Origin: G963422445 sp963422445 | GTDB taxonomy: Bacteria > Pseudomonadota > Alphaproteobacteria > Thalassobaculales > Thalassobaculaceae | Direction of reading: 5' to 3' | Assembly: GCA_963422445.2 (NCBI GenBank) | Contig: OY729512.2 | Span: 4,216,001-4,280,000 of the forward strand | DNA length: 64,000 nt | In this document: positions 9,581 through 18,566 of the stretch, in pieces | Position numbering within the stretch: the stretch's first letter is position 1 | Layout of the letters: every line of letters begins with the position of its first letter | Translations under genes and position numbers: made by a program | The notes under the pieces: model-generated | Seen by the model: only the letters and a program-made list of their open reading frames with translations | What the model was told of the DNA's origin: nothing | Database searches by the model: none

Positions 9581-9859
9581 ACAGACAGCTCCATGCCCGA
9601 TTCACCAGCAACCTGCATCTCCGGTTTCTCCCACCATTTCTTATCACTGACCGGTATGCCACAGCCGACCGGAAAGCCCATCATCCTTTCCGTGACAGTT
9701 CGAAGTCAAGAGGAGCTTCACGGACAACCTCACCCGGTTGCGTGTCAACACTTGTGAAAACAGAAGACCTGGCTTGATCGTGCGGCGCTGCCATACGGCC
9801 TGTCAGACCGGAGTAGCAGACATCCAACTTCGACATTGGCCGCTTTCCAAGACGGTATC
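9581..9859 (-). promoter_or_regulatory. Upstream region of the ABC/dhaKL operon
   Basis: About 280 bases without a convincing gene, expected to hold the operon promoter. No clear operator was recognised. An IS630 element is inserted at 9860, so any regulator gene that originally stood upstream has been separated from the operon. Confidence 0.35.
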
Positions 9860-11036
9860 TAGTGTCCTGTACGCAAAGTTCGAATTGTTAAATGAGGGTT
9901 GTCGATTCGGGGGACATGGCGATGCGGCCATCGGTGGAGATCAAGCTGACTTCGGAGGAGCGCATCGCGCTTGAGCGGCTGGCGCGCGGGCGCAAGGTCT
10001 GGCGGGGCCTTTCGGATCGGGCGCACATCGTGCTGCTGGCGGCCGAAGGGCTTACCAATGTGCAGATCGGGAGCGTGCCGGGCGTGACCAAGCAGACCGC
10101 GAGGAAGTGGCGCAATCGGTTCGCAGAACATCGTCTTGACGGGCTCGACGACGAGCCGCGCTCCGGCCGTCCCCGGCGCATCGATGACGCCGCCGTGGCC
10201 GAGGTGGTGCGCAAGACGCTTGAGGAGAAGCCTCGTGACGCGACCCAATGGAGCACGCGCTCGATGGCGCAGGCGACGGGGTATGCGCCGTCGACGGTCA
10301 ACCGCATCTGGCGAGCGTTTTCCCTTCAGCCGCACAGGAGCGAGACCTTCAAGCTCTCGGCAGACCCGTACTTTGTGGACAAGACGCGCGACATCGTCGG
10401 CCTCTACGTGGACCCGCCGCAGCACGCCATGGTTCTCTGCGTGGACCAGAAGTCGCAGGTTCAGGCCCTGCACCCAGCCCCTGCTGCCGCTGCGGCCCGG
10501 CCAAGTCGAGCGGCGCACCCATGACGACAAGCGCAACGGCACCACCTCGCTCTTCGCAGCCCTTGACGTGGCCACAGGTAAGGTCATCGGACCGTGCTAC
10601 CGGCGCCACCGCAGCGTGGCGTTCCGCAAGTTCCTGGATCACGTCGAGGCCCATGTGCCACCCGACCTCGAGATCCACATCGTCATGGACAACTACTCGA
10701 CCCACAAGACGAAGACGATCCGCAACGGGTTCGCCCGGCGTCCGCGCTGGCATGTTCACGTCACCCCGACGTCTGCCTCGTGGCTCAACCAAGTCGAGCG
10801 CTTCTTCGCCGATCTGACGGAGAAGCAGATCCGGCGCGGGGCTCACCGATCGACCGTCGAGCTGGAGCAGGCGATCACCGGGTACATCGAGACCGTCAAC
10901 GAGGACCCCAAGCCGTTCCGCTGGCACAAGACAGCCGATGAAATCCTGGCGTCCATCAAGCGCTTCTGCCTCAGGACCCTCGAAACCGCTGCAGCCGCAA
11001 CATCATAACGGTACGAACTTTGGAATCAGGACGCTA
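9860..11036 (+). mobile_element. IS630-family insertion sequence, TA target duplication
   Basis: The ends form an imperfect inverted repeat: tagtgtcctg...aaagttcg at the left (9860) and its counterpart at the right (cgaactttgg...ggacgcta, ending 11036). Each end carries the TA expected for IS630 (9860-9861, 11035-11036). The single transposase gene inside is frameshifted. Confidence 0.8.
9892..11008 (+). pseudogene. IS630-family transposase, frameshifted
   Basis: The N-terminal helix-turn-helix half runs to about 10465. The DDE half continues in another frame to 11008. At the break, QVQAL is followed directly by the codons for TQPLLPLRPG. The related gene at 13015-13689 has a D-R pair there, so about five bases appear to be deleted. 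The catalytic acidic residues remain: Asp in CVDQKS, Asp in HIVMDNYSTH, and Glu in WLNQVERFF. It may start at ATG 9916 rather than 9892. Probably inactive unless frameshifting restores it. Confidence 0.85.
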
Positions 11037-11061
11037 GTGGATAGATCGTTACAAGTATATC

Positions 11062-12554
11062 CGGAACCTCTTGCAAAATTCCTGTCCCCAGGGTCCGGTG
11101 AGCCCGGATCGGTCGGTTGCTTCCGTTCACCTCTGCACCTGGAGGTCGGAATCCATGGATTCGCGGTGTCTCATCAGAGATGATGAGACCGAACAGGGAC
11201 CTTTGCGGACATCGGGACACGCCTCTCCGGGCCACTCTCTTCGAGAGGGCCGCGAAGGGGCGGCATGCGTTGTCGGAGCCGCGCTATGGGGCGGCGAGAC
11301 GTATCAACTGGTCAGCCGCCAGGGCCAGGATGCCGAACATGAGATGGCAGGCGACCTTGGAATATCCACGGACGCGGACATGGCGCCCGCCACACTCATC
11401 CTTGAGGCGGGCGTTGGTCCTCTCGACACCGGACCGGATCCGGACCCGCACGGTCTCGGGATCGACATGGCCTATTGCACGCCGGACCCGGGCCTCCCGG
11501 TCTCGCTCCTCCTTGAGTCCTTGTCCCGGCGCGGATTGACATCGATGATCGGCACATGGCCAAGCCGTTCGCTCATCTGGTAGATCTCTCTGGCATCATA
11601 GGCCGCGTCCATGAGATCGTAGAGATTGGTCACACGCCCGGCGGTCATCATCGCCAGCGGGATCGCGACCTGGCTGTCATGGACGGATGCCGAGGTGAGG
11701 ACGGTACTCAGCGGCACCCCGCAGTCTGCTGTGTCGATATGCAGCTTGTAACCGCGCCAAGCCTCCATGACCCCCTTGGCATTCTTCTTTGCCCTGTGAT
11801 CGCAGACCTTCGGCAGCGCGTCGAGCATCTCATCGAGATCGATCCCGTTCGCTTGCCGTTCGAGACGCCCAGGCTCCTTCGTCCTCTCCTCGCCCTTGCG
11901 GGGCCGGCCGCGCTTGCGGTTCGGCGTCCTGGCCTTCGGCTTCGAGGCCGGCGTCTCCCGGGCCTCGATGGCCGTCGGGTCCCTCGACACGTGGCCGATG
12001 AGCGCATCGCCCAGTGTCTCTGCAACCAGAGCCGCGTGCATCCTCTCCGGAAGACGGGACTGCGAAAATTCGGCGAACGCCCGCGAAAACGTCGCTTCAC
12101 TCGGGATCTCCGCGACACGCGACCAGCCGCACAGCCGGCGCAACGTCGGGTCCACCTTGAGCCTGTCGATCAGGTGGCGGGTCGTCGGCAGATCCCATAC
12201 CGCCTTGGCGATGACGCCACGGGCCAGCGCCTGGCGATCTTCCCGGGGCCGACCCGGACCGGTCCACACCCCATCGACGAAGCCCTCCACCTTGACGAGA
12301 TCGAGAGCTGTCACGAAACGCTTGTGCGTCTCCAGGAGAGGACCGACCGCCTCGGCCAACGCAGGGAAAAGGTCCCCTTGAAATCGGCGCCAGAGATCGG
12401 ATAGGGTCGAGCCAAGGGTCATCGGGGTCACCTCCTCGGTATCTTGTTGTTGTGGAAACACAACATACCACGAGATGGCCCCGAAACCCAGGCCCTCGAC
12501 AACAAAATCAGCCTCGAGAAGGCAAAAAACCGGTCGGGCCGGCAATTTTGCAAG
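11062..12554 (-). mobile_element. IS with DDE_Tnp_1 (IS4/IS5-type) transposase
   Basis: The left terminus (cggaacctcttgcaaaatt, 11062-11080) matches the right terminus of the copy at the window start in inverted form. In this copy the last 8 bases of the right repeat are missing: the repeat stops at 12554 and an IS630 remnant follows. The right end is therefore clipped. Length is about 1.49 kb. Confidence 0.75.
11284..12422 (-). pseudogene. DDE_Tnp_1-type transposase, frameshifted near the C-terminus
   Basis: The protein starts at ATG 12422. The frame carries a Lys/Arg-rich linker near residues 170-190 and the DDE core up to the NPRRDK motif at about 11535. It then stops at 11472. The correct frame resumes one base over and continues with QGLKEERDRE, RSGVERTNARLKDECGG and HLMFGILALAADQL to a stop at 11284. 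The GVER...RLK block holds the final catalytic glutamate. The break may be a mutation or a recoding site. Confidence 0.8.
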
Positions 12555-13689
12555 AAGCTCTTCGTTATTATGTTCTTCTGATTTGTCGATCACGGAGGTC
12601 TGCAAGATGCGCCTTGGTGTTTCATTCACGCTCACTTCGGACGACCGGCGTCGACTTGAAACGGTTGTCTCTGACCCGAAGAGCCCGCAGAAACATGTCT
12701 GGCGGGCGCGCATCGTTCTTTTGAGCGACGACGGGCTCGGCACGATGGCCATCATGAGAGAGACCGGCAAGGCGAAGAACAGTGTCCGGTGCTGGCAGGA
12801 CCGCTTCTATGGACGAAGGTGTGGACGGACTTCTGCGGGACAGGACGCGTCCGCCGGGCAAGACGCCTCCGGCTCCTGAGCCGGTGGCGAAGATCGTAGA
12901 GTTGACCCACACCTCGCCGCCTCACGCGGCGACCCACTGGACTCTGCGGGCGATGGCGAAGGCTGTGGGGGGTGCCGCTTCGACGGTAGGGCGGTCTGGC
13001 AGGCGCATGGCCTGATGCCGCACCGCTGGCGGCAGTTCAAGCTTTCGAACGATCCCGCCTTCGTCGAGACGCTGACCGACATCGTCGGCCTCTCCGTTGC
13101 GCCGCCGGCTCACGCGGTCGTGCTATCGATCGATGACAGGTCGCAAATTCAGGCACTTGACCGCACACAGCCCGGCCTGCCGCTGAAGAAAGGCCGCGGC
13201 GCCACCATGACACATGATTCCAGGCGCAACGACACGACGACGCTGTTTGCCGCCCTGACCGTGCTCGACGGCACGGTCATCGGCCAGCACGCCAGTCGGC
13301 ATCGCCACCAGGAGTTCCCGAGATTCCTCAACCGCATCGCACGCACGATACCCGCCGGCGTCCCGGTCCATGCCATCCTCGACACCGACGCCACTCACAA
13401 GCACAAGGACGTCCAGGTCTGGCTCGCACGCCGTCCGTGCTGGACCTTCCACGTCACCCCCACCTCGAGCGCGTGGCTGAACGCGCTCGAAGGCGTCTTC
13501 GCCAAGCTGACACGACGCCGTCTTAAAGACGGCGTCTGCCGCTCCGTACGCGAACTCCAGGATGCCATCCGCCGCGTCATCGACGAACACAACACCACAG
13601 AAGCCAAGCCCTTCGTCTGGCCCGCCGATCCCGATACCATCATCGCCGCAAGAAAAAGAGGGGTTCAAACATTGAAATCAATCCACTAG
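12555..13689 (+). mobile_element. IS630-family remnant, left end lost
   Basis: The right end is visible as ...caatccactag at 13679-13689, followed at once by the next IS. The left terminus is missing because the neighbouring element ends at 12554 inside it. Only the broken transposase below remains. Confidence 0.65.
12607..13689 (+). pseudogene. IS630-family transposase with multiple frameshifts
   Basis: Three frames are needed. The helix-turn-helix start is at 12607 (LTSDDRRRLETVV), a middle part lies at about 12800-12990 (DGLLRDRTRPPGK, THWTLRAMAKAVG), and the DDE half is at 13015-13689. The DDE region keeps Asp in SIDDRSQ, Asp in HAILDTDATHKH and Glu in WLNALEGVF. The gene cannot make a full protein. 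It differs clearly from the IS630 gene at 9892, so it is a separate lineage. Confidence 0.85.
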
Positions 13690-14555
13690 GGCGTGTTGAT
13701 GAATTCATGAAATGCTGATAATCATTCTCCATCAATGACACTTTCCGGGGACTTATCATGGCGTTACGCCTGCTCATCCCGGATGCTGTCTGCTCGACAC
13801 TCGAGCCGCTACTGCGTGAGAGCAAACACGCCGCCGGCGCCCCGCCACGGCTCAGCGACCGACTGGTCATCGAAGCCGTCCTCTACCAGGCGCGGACCGG
13901 AACCCCATGGCGCGACCTGCCCGACGAATTCGGCCATTGGAATGCCGTTTATCAGCGGTTTCGCCGTTGGGAGAAGCGCCACCTCCGGGCGCGGCTCTGG
14001 CAACAGATACAACAAGTAGATGATGAACCACTCAAGGAAGTGTTCATCGATTCGACCATCGTACGCGCTCATCAACACGCCGCCGGCGCGGTAAAAAAAC
14101 GGTGGCCAGGAGGCCCAGGCTCTCGGCCGCTCCCGGGGTGGGTTCTCCACCAAGCTGCACGTGGCCTGTGCCAACGAAACAACCGGTGTGTCCGTCGTGT
14201 TGACGAGTGGCGAGCGCCATGATGGCGTGGGATGCGAGCTGCTGTGGAAGGCCTTGTCCCGCTCTCCCGCACCGGAGGCTGCGGTCATGGACAAGGCGTA
14301 TGACAGCAAGGACATTCGCCAGGTGCTGGCCGACCAGGGCGTCGAAGCCGTGATTCCCGCCCGGTCGAACCGGACTGAGACGATTCATCACGATCAAGAA
14401 AAGGACAAGCGGCGCCAGCAGGTCGAGCGATTCTTCAACAAGCTCAAACAATTCCGTCGCATTGCCACACGCTATGACAAGCTCGCTCGGACGGTCCTCG
14501 CGTTTGTCCACATTGTCTCAGCATGGATTATGCTTCGATCATTCGTCAACACGGC
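13690..14555 (+). mobile_element. IS5-family (IS427-like) insertion sequence with CTAG duplication
   Basis: Terminal inverted repeats: gggcgtgttgatgaat at the left and the complement of attcgtcaacacgg(c) at the right. CTAG occurs at both borders (13686-13689 and 14556-14559), consistent with a short target duplication. Length is 866 bp. It is inserted at the right end of the IS630 remnant and cuts the dprA-like gene. Confidence 0.8.
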
Positions 14556-14559
14556 CTAG
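13758..14559 (+). CDS. IS5-family transposase made by -1 frameshifting
   Basis: Two overlapping frames make one DDE transposase. The first (from ATG 13758) has the DUF4096-like start and the motif TGTPWRDLPDEFGHWNAVYQRFRRW, quoted here in part, then IDSTIVRAHQHAAGA with the first catalytic Asp. At GTA AAA AAA C (14091-14100) the ribosome can slip back one base. The protein then continues with NGGQEAQALGRSRGG, AAVMDKAYDSKDIR (second Asp) and RRQQVERFFNKLKQFRRIATRY (Glu in the E-R-F-F block). The reconstructed protein is otherwise open, so the element may be active. Confidence 0.8.
14093..14099 (+). other. A7 slippery site for -1 frameshift
   Basis: A run of seven A residues in GTAAAAAAAC sits exactly where the two transposase frames must join. 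In the -1 frame the product reads through to 14559. This is the classical arrangement for the IS427 branch of IS5. Confidence 0.7.
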
Positions 14560-14980
14560 CTCGCGCACGAGGCGGCGCGTGCGCCTGCCTCCCTCGCCAG
14601 ACGGCTTCCGAATTCCCACTACGGCAACCGAGCGCGAGTCCGCCAAGTCCCATCAGCCCTGATATGCAGAACAGTTCGACGGGATGCGAGGCATCCCGAA
14701 GCTTTTCTGGATACTCGCCCGCGCCGTGCACCCGAACCCCGAACCACTCGATCTTGGCTTGATCGAGCCGGTGCTTTACGAATACGGTGCACTCGCGTGC
14801 CGCCACCGGGGACACGAAATGCGATGGGAGGCTGCCCAGGTGCTGCGCAAACCGTTCCGACAGCGATTTGAACATGGTCCCTCGCTCGGACCAAAGGGTC
14901 TCGTAGGCACCCATCTCATGAAACGGCGAGACGGCACGCGCTTTAAAATCCGAACCTTTAAGTGCGAGGTCCAGCGCCAT
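14560..14980 (-). pseudogene. DprA/Smf-like DNA-processing protein, truncated by IS
   Basis: The first 110 residues, from ATG 14980 (purine-rich ribosome site), are open and end in VHGAGEYPEKLRDASHPVEL. After a one-base shift the frame reads YQG, a stop codon where a Trp codon is expected, then WDLADSRSVAVVGIRKPS. The sequence V-V-G-x-R-x-P-S is the Rossmann-fold entry of DprA/Smf-like proteins. The gene then runs into the CTAG border of the IS5-type element at 14559 and its C-terminal half is gone. It is broken three ways: frameshift, nonsense codon and truncation. Confidence 0.65.
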
Positions 14981-15077
14981 TCCCCTCCCCCTCTTCCGAC
15001 TTACCTCTCACCTGCCGAATCCCGCCAAGGCGGCGGTGTCGGAGCGCAGCAACACGATCATGTTGTTGGATACCCTG

Positions 15078-15419
15078 TCACGATTCCCATTTTAACGGTA
15101 GCACCAGCGCAGGCGCGCCGGCAAAGTCGTGGGCACCCCCTGTCGCACTGCACTGCCCGCTCCGGACCGGAACGACGATTGCTCGCGCGTCATCCACCTC
15201 CCCTTTCGCATTTTTTCTGACGGCCCAGAAGACTTTACCGACGATGTGGGTGTCCTGGCAGGTGCAGTCGTCGTAGTTTGGGTTGGCGGACTTGAGCTTC
15301 AGCCTTGGCGCCTCGCCATCGCCAGGCAGGTGCTCTACGCGTTTGACGACGATGCCGTTGTTGTCCCAGAAGATCGTCAAAACCGTTCCAGACTGCATCG
15401 ACCGGCCTGCCGATGCCAC
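15078..15419 (-). pseudogene. S24/LexA-like peptidase domain of a phage-type repressor, fragment
   Basis: The open stretch of 113 codons resembles the C-terminal autocleavage domain of S24 repressors. It has a GRSM-like nucleophile region near residue 5, IVVKRVEHLPG (the lysine of the Ser-Lys dyad), LKLKSANPNYDD and IVGKVFWAVRK. The DNA-binding half is missing upstream; frames at 15420-15570 show only disordered remnants. It is probably a decayed prophage or ICE regulator. Annotation rests on motif resemblance only. Confidence 0.5.
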
Positions 15420-15813
15420 CGACTTCGGAATCGACGTTCAGATCCCCCGCCCCGCAGCACTGCTCGTCCGCTCTGGCGGATTCTGCATTTGTCATTTGGA
15501 CTCCGGCTCGGGGAGCGTGCTCAAGGATCGTGAGGCTCCTTTCGAGATCCGGAAATCGCGGTTGCTGCAAATTGCCGGTCTGGCAGTATTGCGAAATGTC
15601 TTCTCCGCACTATTCTCTGCCGAATACAGGATCGCGCGGTTTTTGAAACCGCGCGATCCAAGACTGGACGGTGGCTGTATCGATGTCCTGTGAAACCGAT
15701 GATGCAGTGATCGTGATTCTGTGTTTCCATCCGTCTCCATTCCCCGGATTCAGACGATTGCCTGACCGGGTTCCCGCGACGGACACCCCGAGTCCCTTGT
15801 AGAGGCCATTGCG
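15420..15813. other. No clear gene; upstream of acyl-CoA dehydrogenase
   Basis: About 390 bases with scattered short frames. The left part may be degraded sequence of the S24 repressor. The right part must contain the promoter of the gene at 15814, but I recognise no specific site. Confidence 0.35.
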
Positions 15814-17601
15814 ATGACCGTATATGCCGCCCCGCTTGCCGATATGCGTTTCGTCCTGAACCATGTCGTGAATCTGGAAACGCTGTCCTATCTACCCGGT
15901 TTCGAACCACTGGATGCGTCTCTCACCAGCCAGATCCTCGATGAAGCTGGTAAATTCTCGGCCAATATCCTGGCGCCGTTGAATGCCACCGGCGATCGGG
16001 ATGGCGCCCAGCTCGAAAACGGCGTCGTGCGGCCAGCAGCCGGTTTTGGTGACGCCTATGTTCAATGGGCTGAAGCGGGATGGAACTCTGTTCCGTTTGA
16101 ACCGGCTCATGGCGGCCAGGGCCTCCCCTGGACGTTGACGACCGCGCTCTGGGAGATGTGGGACAGCGCCAACATGGCATTCTCACTCTGCCCGGTCCTG
16201 ACGCAAGCCGCGGTCGATGTCCTGCAACGCCACGGCAGCAAGGAGCAGAAGAAAAAATACCTCGGGAAGCTGGTCTCCGGAGAGTGGACCGGGAGCATGA
16301 ACCTGACCGAGCCTCAATCCGGCACGGACCTCGGTACCATCCAGACCCGTTCGCAGCGTGAGGGTAATCATTATCGCCTGAAAGGTCAGAAAATCTTCAT
16401 CACCTGGGGCGATCACGACATGACGAACAACATCATTCACCTGGTGCTCGCCCGGTCCCCCGAGTCGGTGCCTGGTACCGCCGGCCTGTCGCTGTTCATT
16501 GTTCCGAAGTTTCTGATAAATGACGACGGAACTCTCGGACGCCGCAACGATGTTCGACCGATCTCCGTCGAGCACAAACTCGGGATCCACGCCAGCCCGA
16601 CCTGCGTCATGGCTTATGGTGAAGACGATGGCGCGATCGGCTACCTGGTCGGTGAAGAGAACCGCGGCATCGAATACATGTTCGTGATGATGAATAACGC
16701 CCGCCTCGCGGTCGGGCTGCAGGGTCTGTCAATCGGCGAGCGCGCCTATCAGCAAGCATTGGCTTTTGCGAAGGAACGAGTGCAGGGGCGGCCGGTACAG
16801 GGAGCTGGCGGACCGGTTCCGATCATCCATCATCCCGATGTCCGCCGGATGCTGCTGGGCATGAAAAGTCGGATTGAGGCCATGCGCGGTCTCTGCTATG
16901 CGGTTGCAGCCGAACTTGATCGGGCGGCGCATCTCGAAGATGACAACGAACGGGCTGCTGCTCAGGCGATGGTCGACTTGATGATTCCGATTGTGAAAGC
17001 CTGGTGCACGGATACCGGACTGGCAATCACGTCAACCAATATTCAGGTTCATGGCGGCATGGGGTTCATTGAGGAAACCGGAGCCGCCCAGCACTATCGC
17101 GACGCCCGAATCACCACGATTTACGAGGGAACCAATGGCGTTCAGGCCATGGATTTGCTCGGACGCAAGATCGTTCGTGATGGCGGTGCCACGGCGCGTC
17201 TGTTTCTTGAGCAAGTCCGGATGACACTGGCCGAACTTGATTCGACAAACGGTGCGCTTTCCAGCCTTGCCCGGCACCTCGAACGCGGTGTCGCGGCCCT
17301 GCAAAAAGCTGTCGATTGGCTGGTCGAAGTCTTTGCCGAAGATCGGGCCCGGGCGGCAGCGAGCGCGGTCCCGTTCCTGGAAATGATGGGTCTGGTCAGT
17401 GGTGGATGGATCCTAGCCCGAGGCGCCATCGAGGCCAGGAAACAGCTTGCCAGTAGTGCAGATGACAGGTCCTTTCTGGAAGCCAAGTTGACCACCGCAA
17501 ATTATTTCGCAGAGGTCTATCTGAGTCAGGTCCCCGCATTGCTCGAACCGGTCGTCGGTGGCGGCACTCTCGTGATGGCGATGGCCGACGATCAGTTCTG
17601 A
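15814..17601 (+). CDS. Acyl-CoA dehydrogenase, DmdC-like
   Basis: A 595-residue flavoprotein with the extra C-terminal domain of the long acyl-CoA dehydrogenases, the size and layout of 3-methylmercaptopropionyl-CoA dehydrogenase (DmdC). FAD/substrate motifs are LTEPQSGTDLG near 164, KIFITWGDHD near 194 and QVHGGMGFIEETG near 411. The catalytic glutamate motif IYEGTNGVQAMDLLGRK lies near 431. It would oxidise a short acyl-CoA at C2-C3 and pass electrons to ETF. No dmdA, dmdB or dmdD lies in the window, so the DMSP link is only a family-level suggestion. Confidence 0.8.
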   Translation: MTVYAAPLADMRFVLNHVVNLETLSYLPGFEPLDASLTSQILDEAGKFSANILAPLNATGDRDGAQLENGVVRPAAGFGDAYVQWAEAGWNSVPFEPAHGGQGLPWTLTTALWEMWDSANMAFSLCPVLTQAAVDVLQRHGSKEQKKKYLGKLVSGEWTGSMNLTEPQSGTDLGTIQTRSQREGNHYRLKGQKIFITWGDHDMTNNIIHLVLARSPESVPGTAGLSLFIVPKFLINDDGTLGRRNDVRPISVEHKLGIHASPTCVMAYGEDDGAIGYLVGEENRGIEYMFVMMNNARLAVGLQGLSIGERAYQQALAFAKERVQGRPVQGAGGPVPIIHHPDVRRMLLGMKSRIEAMRGLCYAVAAELDRAAHLEDDNERAAAQAMVDLMIPIVKAWCTDTGLAITSTNIQVHGGMGFIEETGAAQHYRDARITTIYEGTNGVQAMDLLGRKIVRDGGATARLFLEQVRMTLAELDSTNGALSSLARHLERGVAALQKAVDWLVEVFAEDRARAAASAVPFLEMMGLVSGGWILARGAIEARKQLASSADDRSFLEAKLTTANYFAEVYLSQVPALLEPVVGGGTLVMAMADDQF

Positions 17602-17652
17602 CGTCCGAATCGGGATTTCAGTCCGCCTTTGCCAAGACCCCGGTCGTACGGG

Positions 17653-18144
17653 CTACCCGTGGCGCAAGGATGTCTGCACAGCGTTTGCAGTCGTCATGTT
17701 ATCGGGCGCACAACAATCGACGGCCTGCTCCGCATCCGGCCGGGTTCCGGTGCCCTGCATCGGGATTGCAGGAAACAGGGCGTCGGTATCCTCTACAACC
17801 CGATACCACTCCCAGCGCAGGCCTTCAGGCTCTTGTGCCCAGACCTTGTTCTGGACCGCGTGGCAACACCGGGTTTCGGTCTCGATCAGATGGTCCATGC
17901 CGGCATTCTTGAAACGCTTGATCGCTGCAGCAACGTCCTGATCCCGAAAAACTTCAACGCCGAGATGGTTGATCCGCTGATCAGCCCCAGGAACCTCGAA
18001 TAACACGAGCTTGAGCGGTGGTTCGTCGATTGCAAAATTGGCGTACCCGGGTTTACGTTTGTGAACCGGCGCATTGAACATCTTTCCGTAGAATTCGATG
18101 GCCTCTTCGAGATTGTCCACATTGAGAGCAAGTTGTAGCCTCAT
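17653..18144 (-). CDS. arsI: ArsI/CadI-like metalloenzyme (organoarsenical C-As lyase family)
   Basis: A vicinal-oxygen-chelate (glyoxalase-fold) protein of 163 residues. The start is MRLQLALNVDNLEEAIEFYG with the GNNL-type histidine region replaced as in ArsI. INHLGVEV supplies a metal-binding His, and ETRCCHA holds the adjacent cysteines used by ArsI to hold trivalent organoarsenic. WEWYRV near 120 supplies the last metal ligand region. ATG 18144 is chosen because AAGGAG lies 5 bases before it; the GTG at 18159 overlaps that site. It follows arsR directly, so it is probably induced by the arsenical. A cadmium-induced CadI role is the alternative. Confidence 0.75.
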   Translation of the reverse strand: MRLQLALNVDNLEEAIEFYGKMFNAPVHKRKPGYANFAIDEPPLKLVLFEVPGADQRINHLGVEVFRDQDVAAAIKRFKNAGMDHLIETETRCCHAVQNKVWAQEPEGLRWEWYRVVEDTDALFPAIPMQGTGTRPDAEQAVDCCAPDNMTTANAVQTSLRHG

Positions 18145-18155
18145 GATCTTCTCCT

Positions 18156-18464
18156 TCACTGCGGGCCCGCCGGCCCGATGGTTTCACGACAACAGTTGCG
18201 GGTGAGAAACGCCAGCAGATCCTGCATGCGACAGAAATCCGCTGCGTAGACCCGTGAGCGACCCTTGCGGACACAGCTCACCATTCCCGCAGCCTTCAAT
18301 TCCTTCAAATGGAACGACAATGTGGCCGCCGGAAGCCCCAGACGGTCAGCGATCGCGCCAGCCGGAAGACCGTCAGGCCCGCGCTCGACCAAGAGACGAA
18401 AGACATCAAGCCGGGTTTCCTGTGCCAGCGCACCCAAGGCAGCAATGATGTTTCTTTTTTTCAT
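18156..18464 (-). CDS. arsR: ArsR/SmtB-family repressor with C-terminal Cys-Cys
   Basis: A 102-residue winged-helix repressor. The recognition helix region is LGLPAATLSFHLKELKAAGMV, and the wing is VRKGRSRVYAADF. The usual ELCVCDL site of classic ArsR is absent. Instead a pair of cysteines sits at the C-terminus in RNCCRET, resembling the methylarsenite-responsive branch. It overlaps the leader of arsI. A CTTCGAAG palindrome lies 3-10 bases upstream of the start and could be half an operator. The native promoter has been displaced by a transposon 22 bases upstream. Confidence 0.82.
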   Translation of the reverse strand: MKKRNIIAALGALAQETRLDVFRLLVERGPDGLPAGAIADRLGLPAATLSFHLKELKAAGMVSCVRKGRSRVYAADFCRMQDLLAFLTRNCCRETIGPAGPQ

Positions 18465-18478
18465 ACTTCGAAGATAGT

Positions 18479-18486
18479 AAAAATAT
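18479..18486 (+). repeat. 8-bp target duplication, left copy
   Basis: AAAAATAT, repeated exactly at 21051-21058, brackets the IS1595-type transposon. Eight bases is the normal duplication of that family. It places the insertion point 15-22 bases upstream of the arsR start codon. Confidence 0.85.
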
Positions 18487-18566
18487 GGTGCTTATACGCC
18501 TAACTAGCCAAAGGGGTTGACGGCATCCCGAAATTGGTCATAATGCTATCCAACATGGAGGAAGGA

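Noticed and set aside
9197..9757. 186-codon plus-strand frame upstream of the ABC operon
   Set aside because: Mostly antisense to the MalF-type permease and lacks any recognisable domain.
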